Shown here: positions 38,801 through 49,600 of the stretch, in pieces
How the letters are laid out: each line of letters opens with the position of its first letter
Numbering within the stretch: the stretch's first letter is position 1
NCBI GenBank assembly: GCA_014526335.1
Contig: JACTAT010000113.1
Coordinates: 1-64,000 of the forward strand
Reading direction: 5' to 3'
Source of the DNA: Chrysaora quinquecirrha
Lineage: Eukaryota > Cnidaria > Scyphozoa > Semaeostomeae > Pelagiidae
Length of the DNA: 64,000 nucleotides
Position numbers and translations under genes: made by a program
The notes under the pieces: generated by a model
The model's input: only the letters and a program-made list of their open reading frames with translations
What the model was told of the DNA's origin: nothing
Databases searched by the model: none

Positions 38801-39338
38801 TAAATACAACGCCATCTTTGGTTTTCTACTTCAAGTAAAGCGGGCTCTGTGGTCACTAGAGCAACTGCGACTTGATCTGGATACGACGCCTATCAACGAG
38901 CCTCATTCTCGACTAAGGCAAAGGCTTTATATCCTACGAACGAGGCTACTTCATTTCGTCCAGAGCTTCCATGTTTACATAATGACTAGGATTCTCCATA
39001 GCTCCGGGCTTGAATTCAAAGAGAGGCTGAGTGGCGCGAAAGATTTCGAAGAAGTGTTAGCTGTGCATTACGATTTTCTGGAGAAAGTTTACGACCGTTG
39101 TTTACTCAGCCCGAAAGTTGGTTTCGCGAAACAAGCAATAACGAGAATTCTGAATCTCTGCTTGAATTTTCAAATTCAATGGGATAAGGGAATGAAGGAA
39201 ATTTCTGAAGAAAATATCAACTCAATTGAGACTGAATTTGAAAAGTGTAACCATTTTATTCAGTCGTTTTTGAACAGTCTTATTAAGAGAGGGTCATTCC
39301 CTCATCTCGAGTTACTGTCATTATCTCTTAAATCATAA
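35805..39338 (+). CDS. TUBGCP5: gamma-tubulin complex component 5 (GCP5)
   Basis: Two coding exons, 35805-36420 and 37045-39338 (stop TAA), join in phase 1 to give 969 residues; human GCP5 is about 1,020. Recognisable blocks: NFRFHRFLDVNS at residues 42-53; an acidic LEESDDDDIS linker; WLQESIISQYW just after the junction; RETLWMLQGV at about 278 (GRIP1 region); RYNFDYHISVMKNFFFMEAG at about 680, then WQNTSYL (GRIP2); FHVYIMTRILHSSGLEF; and the C-terminal RGSFPHLELLSLSL. GCP5 is a fixed-position spoke subunit of the gamma-tubulin ring complex that nucleates microtubules at centrosomes. The start ATG (AAAAAATGGCGCC) is in good context. Odd point: 2.3 kb of coding sequence without an intron. Confidence 0.96.
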
Positions 39339-39655
39339 GTTTATTAATTGGAATTCCCCGATAAGGTCGTCTTTCCCTCTTACGGATTTGATCAAGATAA
39401 CACCTGTGACAAAGCAATGCTGTACAACGCTAACAACGTTACACGTCCAATACTTAAGAATGGTCTTTGAGCAGCACAAAATTGCAAGAAACAGTGTAAA
39501 CATTTTTGGAAATGTTTTCGCCCTGTTGCGTAGCCAGACAATCATCACTGGATTGGCAAAAGGTTGTGATCAAAGAAAATTAGGTCGTGGTTCTAAGGAA
39601 GAAAATCAACCAAGTGGTACCCCACGGCATTTTTATACATTATATAAGCCTATAT

Positions 39656-39661
39656 AATAAA
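39656..39661 (+). terminator. poly(A) signal AATAAA of TUBGCP5
   Basis: AATAAA about 320 bp after the stop codon, the first canonical hexamer downstream. Confidence 0.5.
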
Positions 39662-40107
39662 ACCTATCTTGGCGATGATTGGGGGCCAACCGCCCACGTA
39701 CCCTCTTGGCTTCGCCAATGTTTTCGCTGTTTATTGTAATTCTGAAATACATACAATAGGACAAATTTTTCAACCACTAACGTTGCTCTGTCAGGAAAGG
39801 CGAGGACACTTTTCGACAAAAACGATAAAGGCAATGATCATATGAACTTTTCAACTGGTCTATACATTCTGTGCGAAATCGCATCTCGGTCTTCCTCGTT
39901 TTCGGCGATGTTAATTTTCAATTTTCATTAAATAACAACGAGCTTTTGCCATCAGATAATCTTTTAGTCTCATCCGCTAAACTACGGTTCTAACATAAAG
40001 CTAGCGACGGTTCTGTGGTGTCTTCCTAGAGTTTTTACCGCAGTTTGAACAAAGTTTAAGAAATTTTAAACCAATACTCTAGTTTTGTTTTATTCTGTCG
40101 TTACTTC
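39662..40107. other. spacer, nothing recognised
   Basis: AT-rich sequence downstream of TUBGCP5 with no coding or repeat signal that I can see, apart from a G-run at 40110. Confidence 0.6.
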
Positions 40108-40592
40108 CTCGGGGGGGGGGGTAACTTAACAGTTTTGGGAGTACGGGGACGTGCCATAATTTAGGGGTACCTTTTTTCTGAAAAGTGCGGAATTATCGAT
40201 ATTGTTTTTAGAAGTATGTGCGGAATTATGGGTACCATTTGAGGAAACATGCAGAATTATGGGTACTAACCTGGAGAAATTTTGAACAATTAAACTTAGC
40301 ATTTACAAAATGTACAGTCCGAACTGATAACTCTTTGGCCTGTCAGCAAGGTTGCCCTTAAAACATTACTTGCTTTTCATCAGATGATTTTGTTATCTGA
40401 AAATGTTCTTTACCTTGCGGAGCATTGGGGATAACATACATCATTTTTGCGGAATTATGGGTCACAATTTTTATAAGGTTTGCGGAATTATGGGTCACAA
40501 TTTTTCAGACGGGGGCGGAATTATGGGTCCAAATTTTTGACTGAAATGGCACGTCCCCGTCCAAAACTAGGCTTAGATACCCCCCAAGGTTA
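40108..40592. mobile_element. TIR element with GCGGAATTATGGGT subterminal repeats
   Basis: The left end GGGGGGTAACTTAACAGTTT, then GGGAGTACGGGGACGTGCCA; the right end, inverted, GGGGGGTATCTAAGCCTAGT, then TTTGGACGGGGACGTGCCAT. The interior carries six or more GCGGAATTATGGGT(A/C) words in both halves. No coding capacity. Confidence 0.8.
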
Positions 40593-40652
40593 CTTCGTTT
40601 TACTTTCAAAGACAAATGCAATTTAAACAAGATTTCCTTTGAATAACATCAA

Positions 40653-43606
40653 TTAAGCCCTAGCTAAACGATCAAACATTTTCTGATTAAACATTGGTAA
40701 TTTGCTTGTCAAGCAAAATGTTTGACCGTTTGGCCACGTCCAGAAACATTACTCTTTGACCAACAATGTTTGACCGTTTGGCCACGTCCAGAAACATTAC
40801 TCGTTGTTTTTGGACGTGGCAAAACAATCAAACATTTGACCAACAATGTTTGACCGTTTGGCCACGTCCAGAAACATTACTCGTTGTTTTTGGACGTGAC
40901 AAAACAATCAAACATTTGACCAACAATGTTTGACCGTTTGGCCACGTCCAGAAACAGTACTCGTTGTTTTTGGACGTGGCAAAACAATCAAACATTTGAC
41001 CAACAATGTTTGACCGTTTGGCCACGTCCAGAAACATTACTCGTTGTTTTTGGACGTGGCAAAACAATCAAACATTTGACCAACAATGTTTGACCGTTTG
41101 GCCACGTCCAGAAACATTACTCGTTGTTTTTGGACGTGGCAAAACAATCAAACATTTGACCAACAATGTTTGACCGTTTGGCCACGTCCAGAAACATTAT
41201 CCATTTTTTTTGACGTGGCAAAACAATCAAACATTTGACCAACAATGTTTGACCAATTGGCCACGTCCAGAAACATTACCCATTGTTTTTGGACCTGGCA
41301 AAACAATCAAACATTTGACCAACAATGTTTGACCGTTTGGCCACGTCCAGAAACATTACCCATTGTTTTTGGACCTGGCAAAACAATCAAACATTTGACC
41401 AACAATGTTTGACCGTTTGGCCACGTCCAGAAACATTACCCATTGTTTTTGGACGTGGCAAAACAATCAAACATTTGACCAACAATGTTTGACCGTTTGG
41501 CCACGTCCAGAAACATTACCCATTGTTTTTGGACGTGGCAAAACAATCAAACATTTGACCAACAATGTTTGACCGTTTGGCCACGTCCAGAAACATTATC
41601 CATTTTTTTGACGTGGCAAAACAATCAAACATTTGACCAACAATGTTTGACCGTTTGGCCACGTCCAGAAACATTACCCATTGTTTTTGGACCTGGCAAA
41701 ACAATCAAACATTTGACCAACAATGTTTGACCGTTTGGCCACGTCCAGAAACATTACCCATTGTTTTCGGACGTGGCAAAACAATCAAACATTTGACCAA
41801 CAATGTTTGACCGTTTGGCCACGTCCAGAAACATTACCCATTGTTTTTGGACGTGGCAAAACAATCAAACATTTGACCAACAATGTTTGACCGTTTGGCC
41901 ACGTCCAGAAACATTACCCATTGTTTTTGGACGTGGCAAAACAATCAAACATTTGACCAACAATGTTTGACCGTTTGGCCACGTCCAGAAACATTACCCA
42001 TTGTTTTTGGACGTGGCAAAACAATCAAACATTTGACCAACAATGTTTGACCGTTTGGCCACGTCCAGAAACATTACCCATTGTTTTGGACGTGGCAAAA
42101 CAATCAAACATTTGACCAACAATGTTTGACCGTTTGGCCACGTCCAGAAACATTACCCATTGTTTTTGGACGTGGCAAAACAATCAAACATTTGACCAAC
42201 AATGTTTGACCGTTTGGCCACGTCCAGAAACATTACCCATTGTTTTTGGACCTGGCAAAACAATCAAACATTTGACCAAAAATGTTTGACCGTTTGGCCA
42301 CGTCCAGAAACATTACTCGTTGTTTTTGGACGTGGCAAAACAATCAAACATTTGACCAACAATGTTTGACCGTTTGGCCACATCCAGAAACATTACTCGT
42401 TGTTTTTGGACGTGGCAAAACAATCAAACATTTGACCAACAATGTTTGACCGTTTGGCCACGTCCAGAAACAGTACTCGTTGTTTTTGGACGTGGCAAAA
42501 CAATCAAACATTTGACCAACAATGTTTGACCGTTTGGCCACGTCCAGAAACATTACTCGTTGTTTTTGGACGTGGCAAAACAATCAAACATTTGACCAAA
42601 AATGTTTGACCGTTTGGCCACGTCCAGAAACATTACTCGTTGTTTTTGGGCGTGGCAAAACAATCAAACATTTGACCAACAATGTTTGACCGTTTGGCCA
42701 CGTCCAGAAACATTACTCGTTGTTTTTGGACGTGGCAAAACAATCAAACATTTGACCAACAATGTTTGACCGTTTTGCCACGTCCAGAAACATTACTCGT
42801 TGTTTTGGACGTGGCAAAACAATCAAACATTTGACCAACAATGTTTGACCGTTTGGCCACGTCCAGAAACATTACTCGTTGTTTTGGACGTGGCAAAACA
42901 ATCAAACATTTGACCAACAATGTTTGACCGTTTGGCCACGTCCAGAAACATTACTCGTTGTTTTGGACGTGGCAAAACAATCAAACATTTGACCAACAAT
43001 GTTTGACCGTTTGGCCACGTCCAGAAACATTACTCGTTGTTTTGGACGTGGCAAAACAATCAAACATTTGACCAAAATGTTTGACCGTTTGGCCACGTCC
43101 AGAAACATTACTCGTTGTTTTGGACGTGGCAAAACAATCAAACATTTGACCAAAATGTTTGACCGTTTGGCCACGTCCAGAAACATTACTCGTTGTTTTT
43201 GGACGTGGCAAAACAATCAAACATTTGACCAACAATGTTTGACCGTTTGGCCACGTCCAGAAACATTACTCGTTGTTTTTGGACGTGGCAAAACAATCAA
43301 ACATTTGACCAAAAATGTTTGACCGTTTTGCCACGTCCAGAAACATTACTCGTTGTTTTTGGACGTGGCAAAACAATCAAACATTTGACCAACAATGTTT
43401 GACCGTTTGGCCACGTCCAGAAACATTACTCGTTGTTTTTGGACGTGGCAAAACAATCAAACATTTGACCAACAATGTTTGACCGTTTGGCCACGTCCAG
43501 AAACATTACTCGTTGTTTTTGGACGTGGCAAAACAGTCAAACATTTGTTGTAAAACAAATTCCAAATGTTTGACTAGTAATGTTTTATCGTTTGACCAGC
43601 GCCTTA
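40653..43606. mobile_element. GTCAAACGATCAAACA-family element expanded into about 36 copies of an 80-bp unit
   Basis: The left end AGCCCTAGCTAAACGATCAA and the right end, inverted, AGGCGCTGGTCAAACGATAA match the family termini. Between them the 80-bp unit repeats head to tail from about 40720 to 43540. Key parts are TTTGGCCACGTCCAGAAACA, TTACTCGTTG or TTACCCATTG, GGACGTGGCAAAACAATC and AAACATTTGACCAACAATGT. Each unit holds two dyads: GGCCACGTCC/GGACGTGGCA and TCAAACATT/AATGTTTGA. Open frames on both strands (period 240 bp for three units) are repeat artefacts. Confidence 0.9.
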
Positions 43607-44169
43607 TAAACCTCTATTGTGTACATAGCAAAACAAACATTGCCAATTTAACTTTATAATAACACAACTAATTCACATTAACTGTATATAATAGGCCGTT
43701 ATAGATTTATGTTTATTGTTTGTGTTTATGTTTATTGTTTGTATTAAAATGTTATTCAATAACAAGCTCAGCAAAATTGTTTATACTATGCTACATCTGT
43801 CGTCATCACGAGAAGCAATGCCCGCCAGAGCGATTTGCATCAGCCAAAAATCTCCTCTATTGAAAGTAACACTTAGCAGCTTTTTGCAAAAGCTATCGCG
43901 ATCCTCTTCAACCAAACGTACATTTAAAACGTGGTTATTTCGTTTTCCAGAACGCTCTGATACCGCAATTTAGCTAAAGAATGAGATAAACTGGACATAG
44001 CATTTACCGATTTTCCGGCCGAACGACAACGATATAAAAAGAGAAACTCACGAACAAAATTAAGGGTGCTCAAAATGAATCAAAAACGTAGGAACAGCTT
44101 TTTGCTATTAGCGATTTCAAAAATGAGATAGATAAGGAACATAAAAACTCCCTTTGCTCTTTAAATGGT
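43607..44169. other. spacer between the two tandem arrays
   Basis: AT-rich, with a GTTTATGTTTATTGTTTGTG duplication near 43710-43745. No gene recognised. The short frame at 43716-43973 has no family resemblance. Confidence 0.5.
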
Positions 44170-44800
44170 CAAAGCCTACCAAATGCCAATCGAACACATT
44201 CGGAGGGGGGTATATGATTTAATTTTCTATCAGGCAAGATCAATTTAGGGACAATAAATTACCCTCAAAAAATCGCCTTCCTAAATCCTAAATGGCCAAA
44301 AATCGGCCAAAATCAAGGGTTTTTGTAACCTCTCTTTTTTCCTCAAAATAAGTTACTAAACCCCACCAGATACCCGCTGATCTGCTTCTAGGGGTTAAAT
44401 ATAGTCTTTTTCTATCAAATTAGGTCTAACTTGGGGAGAAAAATTTCCCTCGAAAAATTACTAAAAAGGCATGTCTATAGCCTTGCTAAATTACCAAAAA
44501 TCGGCCAAATTCAGGGGTTTTGAAAACTCCCCTTTTTTGAAAAATAGTTACTAAGCATACAAGATACCCCCTGCTCTGCCATTAGGGGGTAAATAAAGTG
44601 ATTTTCTATAAAAGCAAGTCGAATTTGAGGGACAAAATTTCTCTCCAGATATCGCAAGAAAAGTCAAGTCTATAGCCTTGCTGAATTGCAAAAAATCGGC
44701 CAAAATCAGGGGTTTTGGAAACTCGCTTTTTTCTTCAAAAATAGTTACTAAATCCTACCAGACACCCCCTGACCTGCCTCTAGGGCGTAAATATAGTCTT
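44170..44800. repeat. satellite left edge, diverged monomers
   Basis: The first three monomers carry older variants (GATCTGCTTCTAGGGGTTAA, GCTCTGCCATTAGGGGGTAA, GGGGAGAAAAATTTCCCTCG) and the first lacks the core, as expected for an array border. Confidence 0.8.
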
Positions 44801-46650
44801 TTTCTATCAAAATAGGTCTAATTTGGAAGAAAAAAATTCCCTCAAAAAATCGCCAAAAAGGCAAGTCTATAGCCTTGCTAAATTGCCAAAAATTGGCGAA
44901 AATCAGGGGTTTTCAAAACTCGATTTTTCTTCAAAAATAGTTACTAAATCCTACCAGACACTCCCTGAACTGCCTCTAGGGCGTAAATATGGTCTTTTTC
45001 TATCAAAATAGGTCTAATTTGGAAGAAAAAAATTGCCTCAAAAAATTGCCAGAAAGGCAAGTCTATAGCCTTGCTAAATTGCCAAAAATTGGCTAAAATA
45101 AGGGGTTTTCAAAACTCCATTTTTCTTCAAAAATAGTTACTAAATCCTACCAGACACTCCCTGAACTACCTCTAGGGCGTAAATATGGTCTTTTTCTATC
45201 AAAATAGGTCTAATTTGGAAGAAAAAATTGCCTCAAAAAATTGCCAAAAAGGCAAGTCTATAGCCTTGCTAAATTGCCAAAAATTGGCTAAAATAAGGGG
45301 TTTTCAAAACTCGATTTTTTCTTCAAAAATATTTACTAAATTCAACCAGACACCCCCTGAACTGCCTCTAGGGCGTAAATATAGTCTTTTTCTACCAAAA
45401 TAGGTCTAATTTGGAAGAACAAAATTCCCTCAAAAAATCGCCAAAAAGGCAAGTCTATAGCCTTGCTAAATTAGAAGAAATTGGCTAAAATAAGGGGTTT
45501 TCAAAACTCGATTTTTTCTTCAAAAATAGTTACTAAATCCTACCAGACAACCCCTGAACTGCCTCTAGGGCGTAAATATAGTCTTTTTCTATCAAAATAG
45601 GTCTAATTTGGAAGAAAAAAATTGCCTCAAAAAATCGCAAAAAAGGCAAGCCTATAGCCTTGCTAAATTGCCAAAAATTGGCTAAAATCAGGGGTTTTCA
45701 AAACTCGATTTTTCTTCAAAAATAGTTACTAAATCTTACCAGACACCCCCTGAACTGCCTCTAGGGCGTAAATATGGTCTTTTCTATCAAAATAGGTCTA
45801 ATTTGGAAGAAAAAAATTCCCTCAAAAAATGGCCAAAAAGGCAAGCCTATAGCCTTGCTAAATTGCCAAAAATTGGCTAAAATCAGGGGTTTTCAAAACT
45901 CGATTTTTTCTTCAAAAATAGTTACTAAAACCTACCAGACACACCCTGGACTGCCTCTAGGGCGTAAATATAGTCTTTTTCTATCAAAATAGGTCTAATT
46001 TGGAAGAAAAAAATTCCCTCAAAAAATCGCCAAAAAGGCAAGTCTATAGCCTTACTAAATTGAAAAATTGGCTAAAATCAGGGGTTTTCAAAACTCGATT
46101 TTTCTTCAAAAATAGTTACTAAATCCTACCAGACACTCCCTGAAATGCCTCTAGGGCGTAAATATGGTCTTTTTCTATCAAAATAGGTCTAATTTTGAAG
46201 AAAAAAATTCCCTCAAAAAATCGCCAAAAAGGCAAGCCTATAGCCTTGCTAAATTGCCAAAAATTGGCTAAAATCAGGGGTTTTCAAAACTCGCTTTTTT
46301 TCAAAAATAGTTACTAAATCCTACCAGACACCCCCTGAACTGCCTCTAGGGCGTAAATATAGTCTTTTGCTATCAAAATAAGTCTAATTTGGAAGAAAAA
46401 AATCCCCTCAAAAATCGCCAAAAGGCAAGTCTATAGCCTTGCCAAATTGCCAAAAATTGGCTAAAATCAGGGTTTTCAAAACTCGCTTTTTCTTCAAAAA
46501 TAGTTACTAAAACCTACCAGGCACCCCCTGAATAGCCTCTAGGGCGTAAATATAGTAATTTGCTATTAAAATAGGTCTAATTTGGAAGAAAATATTTCCC
46601 TCAAAAATCGCCAAAAGGCAAGTCTATAGCCTTGCTAAATTGCCAAAAAT
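44800..46650. repeat. satellite zone A (CTATCAAAATAGGTCTAATT type)
   Basis: Monomers read GTAAATATAGTCTTTTTCTA, TCAAAATAGGTCTAATTTGG, TTGCTAAATTGCC and TTGGCTAAAATCAGG. Confidence 0.9.
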
Positions 46651-49600
46651 TGGCTAAAATAAGGGTTTTTAAAGACTCCTTTTTCTTCAAAAATACTTAC
46701 TAAAACCCACCAGAACCCCCTGAATAGCCTCTAGGGCGTAAATAAAGTCTTTCTCTGCAAAATTTCTTTAATTTGGAAGAAAAAATTTCCTCGAAAAATG
46801 GTCAAAAGGCAAGTCTATAGCCTTGCCAAATTGCCAAAATTGGCCAAAATCAGGGGTTTTAAAGACTCCTTTTCTTCAAAAATACTTACTAAAACCTACC
46901 AGAACCCCCTGAACTGCCTCTAGGGCGTAAATAAAGCAATTTTCTGCACTATTTCTTTAAATAAAGGAGAAAATATTTCCCTCAAAAATGGTCAAAAGGC
47001 AAGTCTATAGCCTTGCCAAATTGCCAAAAATTGGCCAAAATTAAGGGTTTTAAAGACTCGATTTTTCTTCAAAAATACTTACTAAAACCTACCAGAAGGC
47101 CCCTGAATAGCCTCTAGGGCGTAAATAAAGCAATTTTCTGCACTATTTCTCTAAATTGGAAGAAAAAATTTCCCTCAAAAATCGCCAAAAGGCAAGTCTA
47201 TAGCCTTGCCAAATTGCCAAAAATCGGCTAAAATTCAGGGTTTTCAAGACTCCTTTTTCTTCAAAAATACTTACTAAAACCTACCAGAACCCCCTGAATA
47301 GCCTCTAGGGCGTAAATAAAGCAATTCTCTGCAAAATTTCTTTAAATTGGAAGAAAATATTTCCCTCAAAAATGGCCAAAAGGCAAGTCTATAGCCTTGC
47401 CAAATTGCCAAAAATTGGCCAAAATTCAGGGTTTTCAAGACTCGCTTTTTCTTCAAAAATACTTACTAAAACCTACCAGAACACCCCTAAATAGGCTCTA
47501 GGGCGTAAATAAAGCAATTCTCTGCAATATTTCTTTAAATAGGGGAGAAAATATTTCCCTCGAGAAATGGTCAAAAAGGCAAGTCTATAGCCTTGCTAAA
47601 TGGCCAAAAATCAGCCAAAATTAATGGGTTTTAAAGACTCCCTTTTTCTTCAAAAATAATTGGCAAAACCCACCAAAAACCCCTGAATAGCCTCTAGGGG
47701 GTAAATAAAGCAATTCTCTGCACTATTTCTTTAAATTGGGAGAAAATATTTCCCTCAAAAATGGTCAAAAGGCAAGTCTATAGCCTTGCCAAATTGCCAA
47801 AAATCGGCCAAAATTCAGGGGTTTTAAAGACTCCTTTTTCTTCAAAAATACTTACTAAATCCTACCAGAACCCCTGAATAGCCTCTAGGGCGTAAATAAA
47901 GTCAATTCTCTGCAAAATAGGTCTAATAAAGAAGAAAAAATTTCCCACAAAAATAGCCAAAAGGCAAGTCTATAGCCTTGCCAAATTGCCAAAAATCGGC
48001 TAAAATAAGGGGTTTTCAAAGACTCCTTTTTCTTCCAAAATACCAACCAAAACCTACAAGAAAGCCCCTGAATAGCCTCTAGAGCGTAAATAACGCAATT
48101 CTCTGCAATATTTCTTTAAATAAAAAAGAAAATATTTCCCTCAAAAATGGTTAAGAAGGCAAGTCTATAGCCTTGCCAACTAGCCAAAAATCGGCCAAAA
48201 TTCAGGGTTTTCAAAGACTCCTTTTTCTTCAAAAATAGTTACTAAAACCTACCAGAAACCCCTGAATAGCCTCTAGGGCCTTATTAAAGCAATTCTCTGC
48301 ACTATTTCTTTAAATAAAAAAGAAAATATTTCCCTCAAAAATGGTCAAGAAGGCAAGTCTATAGCCTTGCCAAATAGCCAAAAATCGGCCAAAATTAAGG
48401 GGTTTTAAAGACTCCCTTTTTCTTCAAAAATACCAAGCAAAAACTACAAGAAAGCCCCTGAATAGGCTCTAGGGCGTAAATAAAGCAATTCTCTGCACTA
48501 TTTCTTTAAATAAAGAAGAAAATATTTCCCTCGAAAATGGTCAAAAGGCAAGTCTATAGCCTTGCCAAATGGCCAAAAATTGGCCAAAATTCAGGGTTTT
48601 CAAAGACTCCTTTTTCTTCAAAAATACTTACTAAAACCTACCAGAAACCCCTGAATAGCCTCTAGGGCGTAAATAAAGCAATTCTCTGCACTATTTCTTT
48701 AAATTGGAAGAAAATATTTCCCTCGAGAAATGGTCAAAAAGGCAAGTCTATAGCCTTGCCAAATGGCCAAAAATCGGCCAAAATTCAGGGTTTTCAAAGA
48801 CTCCTTTTTCTTCAAAATATACTTGCAAAACCTACCAGAACCCCCTGAATAGCCTCTAGGGCGTAAATAAAGCAATTCTCTGCACTATTTCTTTAAATAA
48901 AGGAGAAAATATTTCCCTCGAAAAATGGTCAAAAAGGCAAGTCTATAGCCTTGCCAAATAGCCAAAAATCGGCCAAAATTCAGGGGTTTTAAAGACTCCC
49001 TTTTTCTTCAAAAATACCAAGCAAAACCTACAAGAAAACCCCTGAATAGCCTCTAGGGCGTAAATAAAGCAATTCTCTGCACTATTTCTTTAAATAAAGG
49101 AGAAAATATTTCCCTCGAAAAATGGTCAAAAAGGCAAGTCTATAGCCTTGCCAAATAGCCAAAAATCGGCCAAAATTCAAGGGTTTTAAAGACTCCCTTT
49201 TTCTTCAAAAATACTTGGCAAAACCCACCAGAAACCCCCTGAATAGCCTCTAGGGCGTAAATAAAGCAATTCTCTGCACTATTTCTTTAAATAAAGGAGA
49301 AAATATTTCCCTCGAAAAATGGTCAAAAAGGCAAGTCTATAGCCTTGCCAAATGGCCAAAAATCGGCGAAAATTCAGGGTTTTAAAGACTCCCTTTTTCT
49401 TCAAAAATACCAAGCAAAACCTACTAGAATGCCAATGAATAGGCTCTAGGGGGTAAATAAAGCAATTCTCTGCACTATTTCTTTAAATAAAGGAAAAAAT
49501 TCCCTCGAAAAATGGTCAAAAAGGCAAGTCTATAGCCTTGCCAAATAGCCAAAAATCGGCCAAAATTCAGGGTTTTAAAGACTCCCTTTTTCTTCAAAAA

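Noticed and set aside
40828..43322. Open frames on both strands with FLDVAKRSNIVGQMFDCFAT-type repeats
   Set aside because: Repeated products of the 80-bp unit, open on both strands with no start or codon signal.
40653..43606. CRISPR-like array
   Set aside because: The whole 80-bp unit is repeated with no unique spacers, and the genome is eukaryotic.
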